From positions 97,672,305-97,736,304 of the forward strand of contig CM053031.1 of the NCBI GenBank assembly GCA_028564925.1: 64,000 bases of DNA. Reading direction: 5' to 3'. Positions 9,784-20,716 of this stretch are shown piece after piece; positions within the stretch are counted from its first letter, which is position 1; the number at the start of each line of letters is the position of its first letter. Source of the stretch: Lithobates sylvaticus (Eukaryota; Chordata; Amphibia; Anura; Ranidae). The translations under genes were made by a program, and so were the position numbers. The notes under the pieces were generated by a model. That model was not told the DNA's origin, did no database searches, and was given only the letters and a program-made list of their open reading frames with translations.

Positions 9784-10429
9784 CAGGGCCGTATTTAATA
9801 TTGATTGGACCCTGGGCAAAACTTTTCTTGGCCCCCCCCCCCCCATGCAATTTTGCTCTCCACCTGCTCTGAGACATACAATAAATAGCAGCTAGACTCA
9901 AAATCAGTTTACTGAATCAGATCAGGCAGCTATTCCGATTGGTTGCCAGAGGTTACAGTGTATCATTACCGCTCACTGACTGGTGCTAGAGGTTACAGCA
10001 CACATTACGGCTCACTGATTAGTTGCTGGAGGTTACAGCACATGATTTCTGCTTGTTGATTGGTTGCTAGAGATTACTGTGGATATGACCTCAGGGGGGC
10101 ATGCTATACATATCAATGCCGCCGGCCAACGCTATTTACATATGAATGCTGCTGCTATTTACATATGAATGCCGGGAATTTACATAAATAAATGTAAACA
10201 CAGAGTCTGCAGGTGAGTCATCTGTACACAACAATAGGGCAGAGCTGGGCAGCATTAGTAGCAGCACTTAACACTGAGATATTGGGACACAGCACAGGAT
10301 TAAAACCTCAAGGGACGAGGGAATTTAAACCAGGATAGTTGGCAAGAATAAGGCAGCTGCTTTGGGCCCCACAACAATGACAGGGCCGAGGGCATCTGCC
10401 CCTTTTGCCCTGCCTTAAAAACGGCCCTG
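9784..10429. mobile_element. hAT-type non-autonomous element (646 bp) with 8-bp TSD
   Basis: It starts CAGGGCCGTATTTAA and ends TTAAAAACGGCCCTG; the ends are inverted repeats with one mismatch over 15 bases. GTGGTAAC lies directly outside on both sides (9776-9783 and 10430-10437), an exact 8-bp target duplication as hAT transposases make. There is no transposase. The interior repeats a motif around GGTTACAGC(A/G) (9950-10080), suggesting short degenerate internal repeats. Confidence 0.85.
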
Positions 10430-10437
10430 GTGGTAAC

Positions 10438-12107
10438 AGAGTCTGTGTAACACAACTGAACTGGCACAGCAGCACTTATAGGGAGTTTTGCAGTGGATAT
10501 CTGAAAACAACCTATGATGCCCAGCAACATCTAAAGTGGCTGGAAGACGGTCTGACAACAAGGCACCTGGATTCAGAAGGGCTCCTAACAACTGCGGTAC
10601 AGACAACCAGTCCTACTCTGTCCCTTTACTGGAACCTTTACCTGTGCTAGAAACACAGTGCCTGACCAGTGGGTTTCTGTCCCTGAAGAGAAATGGGAAG
10701 GAGGGAGCACCCACAGTGCCACATCCATAATGTATCAAGGGAAAACAAAGAGGATATCAAATAGATATCAACAGGTCGGACTTTTAAGGCATGGAAGCAA
10801 ATAGGAAAGTAGAAAAAAATATTTATTTTATTAAAAAATACATCATAACGGTATTCAAAACAATATAAAAATCATATGAAATGATATAATTTGTACATTG
10901 AGCCCTTGTGTGTCGCGTCTATGCGTTTTGCCGTAAAGGCTTCCTCAGGACACGGAAAAAGGTTCAAAGACGTAGCAAGAGAAAGCAACAATAAATCTCA
11001 CTATCTTCAAATGGGCTGTGCCTCAAGTACAAATATCATAGCAACCAGGACAGATCCAAATATATGGATCACGCTGTGATAGAGTGGACAGCAAGTGGCA
11101 CATTCTGATGAGTACAAAAAAAATTGATAGTTGCTTATTGCAGGGGCAGGAAAGAAGTCTCAGTCAGTATATTACCATCAATGGGGACGGCCAATAGAGG
11201 ACATAATCCCATCCACATGAAGCTTAGTAGATGCTGGTGACACATAGTATGGCCAAACAGCATATAACAACTAAAGGCAAAAGTATTTTTGTGGAGACAA
11301 TGAAAGCATACCACTTGGAGACAGCCCAATTTATGTCCCTGATCTAGCCACTTCGCAAATGCGTGCCAACTGAAGGGGGACAGTGTTGTTTATTAACTCT
11401 GCCCACACTAAAGATGGCCACTGAGGTCATCCAGGGCAACAGCATCCAATCGTACAGCTGTTCTCCTAATAACACCTACAGAGACCTCAGAGAAACATGA
11501 GTTCCCCCTTTCATTTGCTCTATTTCTGTACGGGAGGCCAAACTGCACCTGCCTACAGATATGAGCGGCTATACAAATGTAACTGCCAGCATTTACATGT
11601 ACGTGCATATGGGAATATTTTTCAATGCGTTAGATTTTGCGTTTTGAACAATAGGCCTATGTGCATGCTTATGTAAACGTGAATGCCATCGATTTTCATG
11701 CTTGTAGCTGCACACAGCATATTCTGTAATGCATGTCAATGGCCACAATTACACCGCAAGTGTTGTTCCCAAGCACCACAACACTAGGCATATTTTACAT
11801 GTACAGATATATGCCCTACTGCGGGGTCATGTGCAAGACCCCTAACTTGAAATTTGAACTCACTGAAAATGGCCAACACTTTAAAAAAAATAATAATATT
11901 CTTTTCCTACCTGAACTGGAGATTGCCAACAAAAAAAATCACTTTTTTTAAAAAGCAAACAGGAAGGGCTGGAAGGGTTAAGCAATGGTGCCACCAGTAT
12001 GAACATCTCATGATGTGAACTATATAAGTGACCTCATTTAATAATGCAGTCCAAACAACGATTTTGTGTAAACTGCAGAAATCCATAGTAATCAGATTCA
12101 GTTTAGT
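10438..12107. other. Unassigned sequence with worn repeats
   Basis: I find no supportable gene. A hammerhead-like motif on the minus strand at 10905-10957 points to PLE- or SINE-derived sequence around 10740-11060. The rest is ordinary AT-rich DNA. Confidence 0.35.
10905..10957 (-). ncRNA. Hammerhead-ribozyme-like core, minus strand
   Basis: On the minus strand it reads GTGTC (10953-10949), CTGAGGA (10948-10942, fits CUGANGA), AGCC-TTTAC-GGC (stem II, 10941-10930), AAAACGC (10929-10923), then after a loop GCG and GACAC (10914-10910), which pairs with GTGTC as stem I. One core base differs from GAAA. This arrangement is that of a type I hammerhead, known from amphibian repeats and PLEs. It is probably decayed. 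Confidence 0.5.
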
Positions 12108-12115
12108 TCCGATAG

Positions 12116-12285
12116 TAGAGTTGCCACCTCATTCCTTTAAACCCAAACACATATTAATCACATGGGTTTTGTGGCTGATTAAGGTGGTAATTACACTCAC
12201 TTGTTGCCTTATCTGCATTTAATTAACCTCAGAACCTGTGTAATTCATATGTGTTTGGGTTTAAAGGGATGAGGTGGCAACCCTA
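12116..12285. mobile_element. hAT-type MITE (170 bp) with 8-bp TSD
   Basis: The ends TAGAGTTGCCACCTCATTCC and its inverted partner (TAGGGTTGCCACCTCATCCC on the other strand) match for about 38 bases with few changes. TCCGATAG flanks both sides exactly (12108-12115 and 12286-12293). There is no coding capacity; the arms take up almost half the element. Confidence 0.88.
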
Positions 12286-12664
12286 TCCGATAGTGATCAA
12301 TTGAGTGATATAAATTGATGGCCAGATAGCCATAATTTGACTAATTACATGTCTTATCACATAAGCTCATATAAGCTTTGGATAGAGTAAGGTAGGTTTA
12401 TAACTCATTTTTCTTGCCATCTGTGTGGGAGATTCACATTCACTTCCTGCCCCATAGCCAAAACAGGCAGTGAGAGGAAATCTCTGAACATCCAGGGGAT
12501 CCATTTGGGACCCCCAGGTCACCACAACTAGTGTCTCCATTACAAGATTTCCCCTTTAATAATTTTCTGGGGACAAAACCGAAATTTTCTTTTGCTTTGA
12601 CTTTCAATGATAATGGTAAGCAGGATAAATAGAGAAGGAGAATCTCCCGGGGGCACAGACAACA

Positions 12665-12990
12665 AAAAAAAGGAAAATTGTATCATACTTACCGTGATTT
12701 TCCTTTACTGGTGCCTATCCTTGGCAGCGTACCTGTGATAGAGCTCTGTCTTGACACCTACTGCAGGACCATTGAATAGCATGAATTAAAGGCATAGTTC
12801 CTTCCCCAACATTCTCTGTAATATAGAATACAGAGGGTGGGAGCGTATGCTGCCATGGATAGGCACCAGGAAAGGAAAATTATGGTAAGTATGATACAAT
12901 TTTCAGTTTTCCTGGTGCCTCAATGGCAGCATACCTGTGATAAATAACTAGCTTACACAGGTGGGTTTAATGCTTTAACGAAAAAAATGT
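12665..12990 (-). repeat. DIRS-like terminal region with internal complementary repeats
   Basis: GAAAATTGTATCATACTTAC near 12673 is repeated in reverse near 12878-12903 (GTAAGTATGATACAATTTTC), and the neighbouring CCTGGTGCC/GGCACCAGG pairs also match, giving a fold-back of about 230 bp. Relatives of this sequence lie at the far end of the element. DIRS elements use inverted termini and internal complementary regions to build circular intermediates. Confidence 0.6.
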
Positions 12991-13037
12991 TTAATTAGAC
13001 ACCGACAGAGCAGCATGAACTGCTCTTCTTCCGAACC

Positions 13038-13376
13038 CTACCGTTGTAAGAGCCCCTGGGTCAATACGGTAGTGTTTAAAAAATGTGTGCACAAAGACCA
13101 AGTGGCAGCCCTGCATACTGTTTCTAAAGAAACATTCGCCCTCACTGCCCAAGATGCGGATACCACTCTCGTTGGATGAGCATTCACTTGAGATGGAGGT
13201 TCCAAGTTCTTCACCCTGTAAGCTTTTTGTATTAAGTCGACAACCCAGGATGCCAAGGTTCTGGCGGAAGCTTCCTTCCCTCTATTTCTGCCCCATGGGA
13301 CGATGAATAGTCTTTCAGAGTCCCCAAATCTTGCTGTAGCTTCCAAGTAGGCCCTGAGGACTCTGGATATATCTGT
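13038..13376 (-). pseudogene. DIRS-like tyrosine recombinase part (fossil)
   Basis: The minus-strand reading resembles the C-terminal catalytic part of DIRS tyrosine recombinases: a basic stretch around VPWGRNRG, then an HPTRVVSASWA block and a WSLCTHF block in the expected order. It is a fragment of the fossil at 12665-19860. Confidence 0.6.
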
Positions 13377-13695
13377 CAGAAACCATGAATCAGACTGAGA
13401 CAGAAGTACAGTTAAATCACACTTGTTTAATAATAATTAAAAAAAAAGTAAATGTAGTCAAAGCATAGCCAGAGTTCAGGAACCGGAAAGGATTGTCAGA
13501 CAAGCCAAAATGTCAGCCAAGCAAGTCTTTAACAGGAACACAGGAGAGAGTCTATAGAGATGTGACCAAGGCAAAGGCAGAGATCATCTGGACTGGACGG
13601 CTTAAGTAGGCAGGACCGATGAGCTGGATCATCAACAGGTGAGTCACTGTGGAGCGATAGGAGCTGGCAATTAGCCGACAGCTGGTCTCTCCAGC
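13376..13695. mobile_element. Probable LTR fragment inserted in the DIRS-like fossil
   Basis: Sequence starting TGTCAGAAACCATGAATCAG interrupts the recombinase region of the DIRS-like element and joins the PLE fragment near 13695. Its start and its purine-rich, non-coding body resemble amphibian gypsy LTRs I recall. I have no second copy in the window to confirm it. Confidence 0.3.
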
Positions 13696-13709
13696 CAATA
13701 GGGCAATTT

Positions 13710-14430
13710 GGTACGGAGGCAATTTTTATTCGCAACAAAGAGGCGTGGCCATGGGTGCCAAATTTGCACCAAGCATTGCGAACCTCTTCATGGCCAATAA
13801 CCAACGAACAGAGTCACCATTCCTTTATGGCTAAGGAAGCTAGAGGATACGATCCCAAGAAATTAAAGGAAATAGTGGAAGAAGTTGGCAATATTCCTAG
13901 GAGCACAACACTGGAAGAAAAGCCGTCACCCGAACCATCTACCTCCACCCTTAATAGTTCAAAAAAGGAGTGGTCCTTTATATCCGGATACCACGATCTT
14001 CAGTGGCAACGTTCTACTACTGGATAAAAAACTGACCAGCTCTACCGACAAACCCCCAATTTATCTACAGAAAAGCAAAAGTTTTGGGGATAGGATAATT
14101 AAGAAAAAGGGACAAGAATGGGTTTTATGCATGCAGGAAATGCAGGGCCTGCAGAAAACAGCAAATCAGACTTCCTTTGACATCAAGCAGTTCATTACAT
14201 GCAATACCATGTATGTAGTGTATGCCCTGAAATGTCCTTGTGGCTTGATGTATATAGGCAGAACCAAAAGACTCCTGAGGATAAGATAGTGATCCGAGCG
14301 GCTTGGAATTTTGGGGTATAGAACATCTCCAGCCGCACTGGAGGGGTATCCACAGGGTACGTGATTTCTGGAAACATCTCCCTCAACGTTGAGTTAGACA
14401 TTAACTGTTTTATCAGTGATACATAATACC
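13710..14430 (+). pseudogene. PLE RT/GIY-YIG remnant
   Basis: One frame gives GVAMGAKFAPSIANLFMA up to 13795, where the sequence jumps to later ORF parts and drops the catalytic YIDD region (internal deletion). Another frame (13885-14289) runs through a linker to YVVYALKCPCGLMYIGRTKR, the GIY-YIG core. A frame change follows, after which the usual PLE C terminus with HWRG and LNVELDINCFIS can be read to about 14425. It cannot make an active protein. Most of the RT is missing. Confidence 0.7.
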
Positions 14431-15240
14431 CTCCAGTACACACCTTGTATTTGATCTATATCTTTTTATTTATTTATTTATTTATTTATTCATTCATTAT
14501 TGAATTGATCTCCTCATGCACTTTATCTCCGTCTGATCTCCTGGTGATCTCCTTGTAATTTACTTGTGACCTTCATTAGAATATATTAGGTTTTATTTTA
14601 TTTTATTTTATTTTTAATATACCTAATACTCTCGTCCTTCACCCTATAATTGGTAGTTCTATAGGGGGGTGATCAACACGAGAAACATGGAAGGAGGGCT
14701 GTGATTACAGAACCCATTCTTAGATGTAACTCACCCATTAGATTGATCCCTTCTACCATTATAGTATAAATAGATTGAAACTTTTGCTGGTGATGATGTA
14801 CATTTTATATTTTAATATTGTTACCTCGTATACTTTCTATCCATCTAGCCCAATGGAATTTATACACTTGACATCATCTCTGCGATTTTATATGATTCTG
14901 CTCGTCTATCTTAAACCAAACTATATTTTTACATATGCGATTTTAAATGCAACCCAAGATAAATGTATATCTTCCTGTATAGCTGTTTGATTGATTATGA
15001 CTGGGAGCCGCAGGATGCACGCATAGATGGGGTTAATATTTAAATACGATCAGCACACATCTTATCATATGTAAACGATTGGGCTATTCACCAATGCTGC
15101 GCAATGCATCATTGTGTATTTTACGCATTTTATACTCGAGTTTTCGATCGCATGTCGCTGTATTAACAGCTTGTAATGCCCCATATACAACCACTGTAGT
15201 TGAGCGTGCACTCTGATTGGCTCGCGGCACTGTCCGTCAC
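14430..15240. other. PLE 3' tail with TTTA and TTTTA microsatellites
   Basis: Non-coding and AT-rich. (TTTA)n lies at about 14464-14493 and (TTTTA)n at about 14591-14620. The young PLE also has TTTA and TTTTA arrays after its ORF2, so the arrays may be a family trait. CTGATTGGCTCG near 15210 is CCAAT-box-like on the minus strand and lies just before the TATA box. Confidence 0.5.
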
Positions 15241-15248
15241 TATAAAAA
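15241..15248 (+). promoter_or_regulatory. TATA box of the nested PLE
   Basis: TATAAAAA lies 10 bases before the 5' arm of the hairpin at 15259, matching the TATTTAA-to-hairpin spacing in the young PLE. An inverted CCAAT box (ATTGG) lies about 30 bases upstream. Confidence 0.45.
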
Positions 15249-15258
15249 GAACACTTCC

Positions 15259-15331
15259 GGTTCTCTGGTCACGCCCTCGTGACGAAGTCGGATATGACGA
15301 AACGCGCGTCAGGGACGTAGACCAGAGAACC
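15259..15331 (+). ncRNA. Hammerhead-ribozyme-like hairpin in the nested PLE
   Basis: The arms GGTTCTCTGGTC (15259-15270) and GACCAGAGAACC (15320-15331) pair perfectly over 12 bp. Inside are TGACGA (15280-15285, fits UGANGA), a stem II of GTC-GGATAT-GAC (15287-15298), GAAA (15299-15302), and ACG...CGT with A after it (15317-15319), which fits stem III and a UA cleavage site. An 8-9-base bulge between stem I and the core, and G in place of the first C, are departures from the consensus. Confidence 0.55.
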
Positions 15332-16044
15332 CCGAAGTAACCTAGCGTGCGCTCCACCTTGCGTTCCACCCCGAGATCGTTTCCAGCGCTCTGGGGGGGG
15401 GGGGGGGCGCGAGCGGAAATCGACTGAGAGGACCCGGAAAGGGAACCAGGCACAGTGCACCACTTTACATTTATCCCTAACATGAATATGCTTATATACC
15501 TATAACATCTGCCTGCATTGGGTGAGCTGGTGAATCAGAGGCTGTGGAGGAGAATTGAAGGGTACCATCAAAAGAAGGAGCAGTGACCTGTGAAAGATAC
15601 TTTATGTGCCCGTAATCTTTTTAGCTCTGGTGAGTGCATCCCCAAAAGGGGAACCCCCTAACACGTGGTGGAATTTTCTTTGGTGGATGGACTAATCAGC
15701 TGTGGCACATCTAATAAGTGAACCACTTTCTCACACCAGATCACAACCAACTCTGGACTTTGTTGATGAACTGTTATGATTGATTAGTAATTTTATTGCC
15801 AGATTATTGGTCTCTTCAGATCAATTTTCTCATAGTGTTTTTATATATTTTATATATTTATATTTAATCACACTTTTATTGCCACAATTTGTATACTCTG
15901 ACCACCCACTTTTATATATGAATTTTATTAGTGAATTTTATTCGTATATTTTATCAGTGTTTACTCTCTGATACTGAGCGCTGCTACAGTACTTTAATAG
16001 GTTTTGATTTTATATCTTAGTTTTACCTATTTTTTTATTGTAAT

Positions 16045-17700
16045 TTTATAATAGGGCAACACCGCCAGTATTTGGACTGGTTCCCTTAGCAGCCTGAGGA
16101 GAAATTTTGAGATCAGTGGGCTGGGAGGAAAGGCGTATGCCATCGTAAAGTTCCATGGACATGACAACGTGTCCACTCCCTCCACCAGTGGATGTGGATG
16201 GTGAGAGGAGAACCTCCTGAGTTTGGTATTCTCCTGGGTAGCAAAGAGTTCCACCTGCAGGGTTTGCCATAGTTTGGAAATTTGGTTGAACACATGGGGT
16301 GAAGTGTCCACTTGTTGTTCCCAAATTCCTCGATAGGATGTCTGCTTCTGTGTTCATCTTGCCTAGGAGATATATCGCTCTGAGATCTACCAGGTTCCTT
16401 TTGGCACAGATCATTATAGGTTCCACTTCCCTTAGAAGTGCTTTTTATGTGGGTGCCTCCTGGTCTCTGTAGATATGAGACCGCTGCTCTGTTGTCCAGA
16501 TGCAGAAGCACCCTCAGTCCCTTGATCTGGGATGCTAATGAGGTCAAAGCTAGAAATGCTGCTCTCATTTCTAACATGTTGGATACTAGCCCTCTGGTGG
16601 GAAAGGACCATCTTCCCTGAATCCTGAACTCTCTGCAATGGGCCCCTGTTCGCTTGCATTGGATGTAATTATGGTCCAGGAGTGGGAACCCAAATGATGG
16701 GACCGGGAGAGATTCTCTGGATTCGTCCACCAGTGCAAGCTCCTGCTCATTAGTGTCAACAGAATTGTCTGAGATAGATGTTGCCTCTTCCATTGTGTTA
16801 GGAATTCTGTCTGAGGTGCCAGTATGACCACGGGACTAGAGGTATACACGAGGATATCGTGCCTATAAGGCTGATAAATGGGACATTCGTATGGTCTTGG
16901 ACATACTTTGAATAATGCCCCTCATCTTCGGCTGAGGTAAAGAAAATGTGCCCCTGCCTGTATTGAACATTGCCCCTAAGTAAATCATTTGTTGTATTGG
17001 TACTAGCTGGCTCTTCCCGTGATTTACCAACCACCATAGCTCTGAAAGTGACTGCAGAAGTATTTCTCTGTGGACTATAAGCTGATTCGGGTTGTCTGAT
17101 AGTAAGAGAATATTGTCCAGATAGAGGTAAATTCTTAATACCCTCTCTCTCAGAGGGGCCAGGACAGATATCAACACCTTTGTGAATACCCGAGGGGAGG
17201 TGCATAGGCCAAAGGGCAGAGCCTGGAATTGCAGGTGGACATGACCCACTGCGAATCTTAGGTACTTCTGGAAAGACGGTAAAATAGGGATGTGGAGGTA
17301 AGCCTCCTGCAGATCTATTGATATTACCAATATCCTAGTTGTATTGCTTGAATGATTGATTGTAGCGATTCCATCTTGAAACTCTCGAGATAGATGTATC
17401 TGTTGAGCCTTTTCAAACCTATTACCAGTCTCCAGTCGCCTGTTTTCTTCTGTACCAGAAAAAGGGTGGGATAAAATCCTGTAAATCGTTCCGATGAGGG
17501 GACAGGTACTGCTGCCCCTTGATTCTGTAGTGACCTTATAAACTGGTTTAAGGCCAGTGCTTTCTGTGGGGAGGCCAGCGTCTGTGTTTCCTTGAAGGAT
17601 GTATGAGGAGGCTGATGAGAAAAGGTCCAGAAGGTCCTGGCAGCCCAGACTGGGAAAAAACACTTTAGCTGGGCCCCTACTGGGGGAGTCTCCGCCCCTC
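16045..17700 (-). pseudogene. DIRS-like RT and RNase H part (fossil)
   Basis: The minus-strand frames show RT blocks typical of DIRS elements: SIDLQEAYLHIPI, then FAVGHVHLQFQALPFGLCTS and a YLDN block (about 17100-17330). RNase H-like sequence follows (LDNRAAVSYLQR near 16465-16500 and LGKMNTEADILSR near 16330-16370). It belongs to the broken element at 12665-19860. Confidence 0.7.
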
Positions 17701-18835
17701 TGGTGTCAAAAGGACTTTGCCCCCCCCCCCTGGGGGGCGGTGAGGGCCTTGTTTATTCTGGCTCCCAAAAAAGACGTCTGAGTGCCTCTCCACGACCTTT
17801 TATTACCTTTGAAGGGGCGAGACTGCCTGAAGTCTCTGGAGTTTGATTGTCGAAATCGAGACAAATAGGCTCTTGTTCTCTGGACCTTCCTGTCCTGGGG
17901 AAGTAAGCCAGATTTGCCCCCTGTTACTCGGGAGATCGCTTTATCGAGTTTCTCGGCAAACAAGGATTTGCCATCAAAAGGAATCTTGCACCAATGGAAT
18001 CCTCCATTTGTAAGGTTACATTTTTTGCCAGACGTACTACTGCCGCATCAACCGCAGGCATTGAACTTAAAGACTGTGTATCCGTATCCGCTAAAGGATA
18101 CAATTTGGTCAAACGGAGTAGGGAAAACTTCTTGTCTGTTTTGCTCCATTCTTCCTCTATAATTTGTCTGATTTACTCCATTAATGGGAAGACAATTTTT
18201 TTCTTTTAAGAAAAGGAAAATAAGCTTTTGATTTCTAAGGAGGCTCTTCCACATCCTGTCAAGCAATACCATTCTTCACTGCCTCGACAAATGGCTGGAC
18301 CAGGCAAAATTTGAAACCAAATGGTTCAGAGTCCTCTCAAGACTCCCCAGAAGGATCTTCAGGAGAAGAAGGCCTAACTGTCCTTCCTGATGCAGACAGC
18401 AGAGTGCTAACAGCTGAGGGCCCTGGAGTGCTGGGGTCTAGGTCTTGCATTTGAACAGCTTGTGGAACCGAATGGGCGAGGATTTTGGCTGCCTGTTCTG
18501 AGAAGGAGTCTTTCATGGTCTGCTTAATTGATCGACCACTTGCTGGCTTTCCAGTCCCCGGTTGGCTGTGTAATCCCTGAGACGGTCCCTACAGACCAAT
18601 TTATCAGGGAGTGGCGCAGTGCCACATGCCCAGCACTTTTCCCTTGACACCCGAGGTGGGGGCGAAGGAGACGATGTCTTTGAGATCCTGATCTCCTAGA
18701 AGACCTATGGTGCGAAGATCATGATCCCGGCTCTGGACTATCGTCGTTGTCATGGCGTATTGAAGATTTTCTGGATTGTTTTGAGGGAACAGGGCTGAAA
18801 CAAACAAAGTTTGTTCGTCAGTGGTGCACTCTTTT
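17700..18835 (-). pseudogene. DIRS-like gag-like part (fossil)
   Basis: Minus-strand reading includes FAEKLDKAISRVTGGKSGLL and an Arg/Ser/Phe-rich tail (SRFRQSNSRDFRQSRPFKG) just before the RT, as in the gag-like ORF of vertebrate DIRS elements. The element is broken. Confidence 0.5.
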
Positions 18836-19860
18836 TTTTTCTGATATACTCACATACAGATGGTCCCATACCTATTGGACACAGGAGGATCTTGAGTTCG
18901 TGACGTATGACTCATAGTGAAATGGGCAGGAGGATCATCTGCAAGAAGATGAAGTAAGAAAAAAGGATAGAACCCTTTAGAGAGAAACCAACGGAACCAC
19001 AGTCTCAACCGTGAAAGAGGAACACATACCTGTTCTGCTAATATGTTTTTTAACTGCAGGGCACCATTGGTTATCCAATGCAGCCCAAGCCCAAATGGAG
19101 CCAAACTTTTAAGAAAGCAGAGGTTGGGGGGACTAATTAGCAGGCCCACCCCCTTCTGGCACCATTGGCTGACCTCCAGTGTGTTTCCTTAAACAAATAT
19201 GGCAGCTGCCGGCTCACCGCCACGTGCGCCTGCACCTGTGCAAGTGCACTAATGGCAGCAGAGGCCCTTGACTGCGACAGACATCAGCTCTATATTCCGG
19301 ACTGTCCCCTGGAACATGCCCCGCCACGTCAGGGAGGCCGTCACCACCCCTCTCTGCCCCTCGCTCCCCGCCGCCTACGTAGAGAGTGGGGAGTGAGAAC
19401 CATAAGCCCACTAGCCACAGCCAGGGTTCACTATCCCCTGAGATTCCAACTGAGTCTAACTTGTTCAGGAAAGAAATAAAGCTGATCCTCCTGCTGAATC
19501 CATCAGCATTCGTTGTTCATGAATCACCCGCAGACTGCGTTCCTGTGAGGAAACTCTGAAAGAGCCAAACCCAAAAGAGCCACAGAAGGGGTTCCCAGTC
19601 TTATTAGCGCTAATAGCGGCCCAAGAGCAGGGACTGCGCATGGGAGAGGCTGAACCCAGCGGACGCTGCCAAAGGCAGAGGTATGAACTACTGCTACTCG
19701 TCACCAGCTCAAGATGTTTGAGGAAAAAAGGAGAATGTTGGGGGAAGGACTATGCCTTTAATTTATGCTATTTCCTGGTCCCGTGGGTGGAGTTGAGGCG
19801 GAGCTCTATCACAGGTCACTGCAATTGAGGCACCAGGAAACAATAATAGGTGTTCTAATC
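18836..19860 (-). other. DIRS-like 5' region and terminal repeat
   Basis: Non-coding. The last 140 bases (about 19720-19860) are the reversed relative of 12700-12830 and form the other terminus. The GC-rich part at about 19150-19470 holds no ORF I can support. Confidence 0.5.
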
Positions 19861-19914
19861 TATCTTCATTCTGTTGAGCAGTAAAAAAAAAAGAAAAACA
19901 TTGTCTGTCATATT

Positions 19915-20505
19915 TTAAAGGGTAACTCCAAAAAATTAACAAATATATTTATAGTGTATACAATTGCGATACAAGTCATGTTGTAATTGAATGTTATACA
20001 AAAATGACCTTTCCCTTTCAATCTGCAGTGCTGTAATTTTCTGTAAAATGCAATATGGCTACCTGGAGGTGTTCTGTACACAGAATGTGTACAGAACACC
20101 CCCAGAAAAATAATTTCCTGCTTGTGCGAATGGCTCACTGATTTTCCCAGAAGTCTGCACTAAGATAAAAGTCAGATTTTGGGCATCCCCTGCAACAAAA
20201 ATGTATTTTTTTGTGAGATACTCCCAAAGGGAAATCTCATCTAAAGGGATGCAGACCCTGCCATTTACCTCATCAGAGCCCTGCAGGTGCAGCAGCTGAA
20301 TGATAATTATAAAACCACTCCCATACAGATTCACATAGCACATGCATTGTACCATTGCTGATAGCACACAGACAACCAAACAGATATTCTTTCAGAATAA
20401 CAAAAGGTAGGAATTTGCAACAACGTTTGATAAAATCCCTGCAATATACATAGATCACCCGGAGGGGAATGTTTTATTCTCAACAAAAGTAGAGTTATGC
20501 TTTAA
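19915..20505. mobile_element. TTAA-type MITE (591 bp)
   Basis: It runs from TTAAAGGGTAACTCC to an inverted GAGTTATGCTTTAA, with TTAA at both outer edges (19915-19918, 20502-20505), as in piggyBac-type elements. There is no ORF of note. It contains a perfect 15-bp hairpin (20068-20100). Confidence 0.6.
20068..20100. repeat. Perfect 15-bp hairpin with 3-base loop
   Basis: GGTGTTCTGTACACA, loop GAA, then its exact reverse complement TGTGTACAGAACACC. It lies in the TTAA-type MITE. Confidence 0.85.
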
Positions 20506-20716
20506 GTGATTTCTACCTGAAGTCTATAGAATACTGTTCCTCTGCAAGATGCCCCATGCTGATGAAACAAAAATCTACCTTCCCTTTTGATAGTTAGCGG
20601 CTGACACTGGGGGTAGGTGCTAGTTTTAAGTTGTGACAATGTAATCAAATGAAATGCAGGCTAAAGGTTCATCCACATAATGCCAAGGTGTACTGAAGAT
20701 AGCAGTGTCTCTGTTT

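Larger units (their letters stand above)
13695..16045 (+). mobile_element. 5'-truncated Penelope-like element nested in the DIRS-like fossil
   Basis: It begins inside the RT (GNFYSQQRGVAMGAKFAPS at about 13720-13776), then carries the linker, the GIY-YIG region (about 14190-14285) and a C-terminal end, followed by a long non-coding tail. The tail holds a TATA box (15241), a hammerhead-like hairpin (15259-15331) and a donor-like site (15629/15630), in the same order as the young PLE. DIRS-like sequence resumes at about 16045. It is a different, more diverged family from the element at 1-6889. Confidence 0.75.
12665..19860 (-). mobile_element. DIRS-like (tyrosine-recombinase) retroelement fossil, split by later insertions
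   Basis: On the minus strand the order is the DIRS one: a gag-like part (about 17700-18830), RT and RNase H (about 16045-17660), and a tyrosine recombinase (about 13038-13376). The ends are inverted relatives of one another: GTGCCTATCC...CCTGTGATAGAGCTC at 12703-12750 recurs reversed at about 19800-19850, and AATAGCATGAATTAAAGGCA recurs near 19755-19775. It is broken, with several breaks, and was invaded by a PLE fragment and probably an LTR piece (about 13376-16045). I judge it older than the PLE inside it. Confidence 0.75.
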
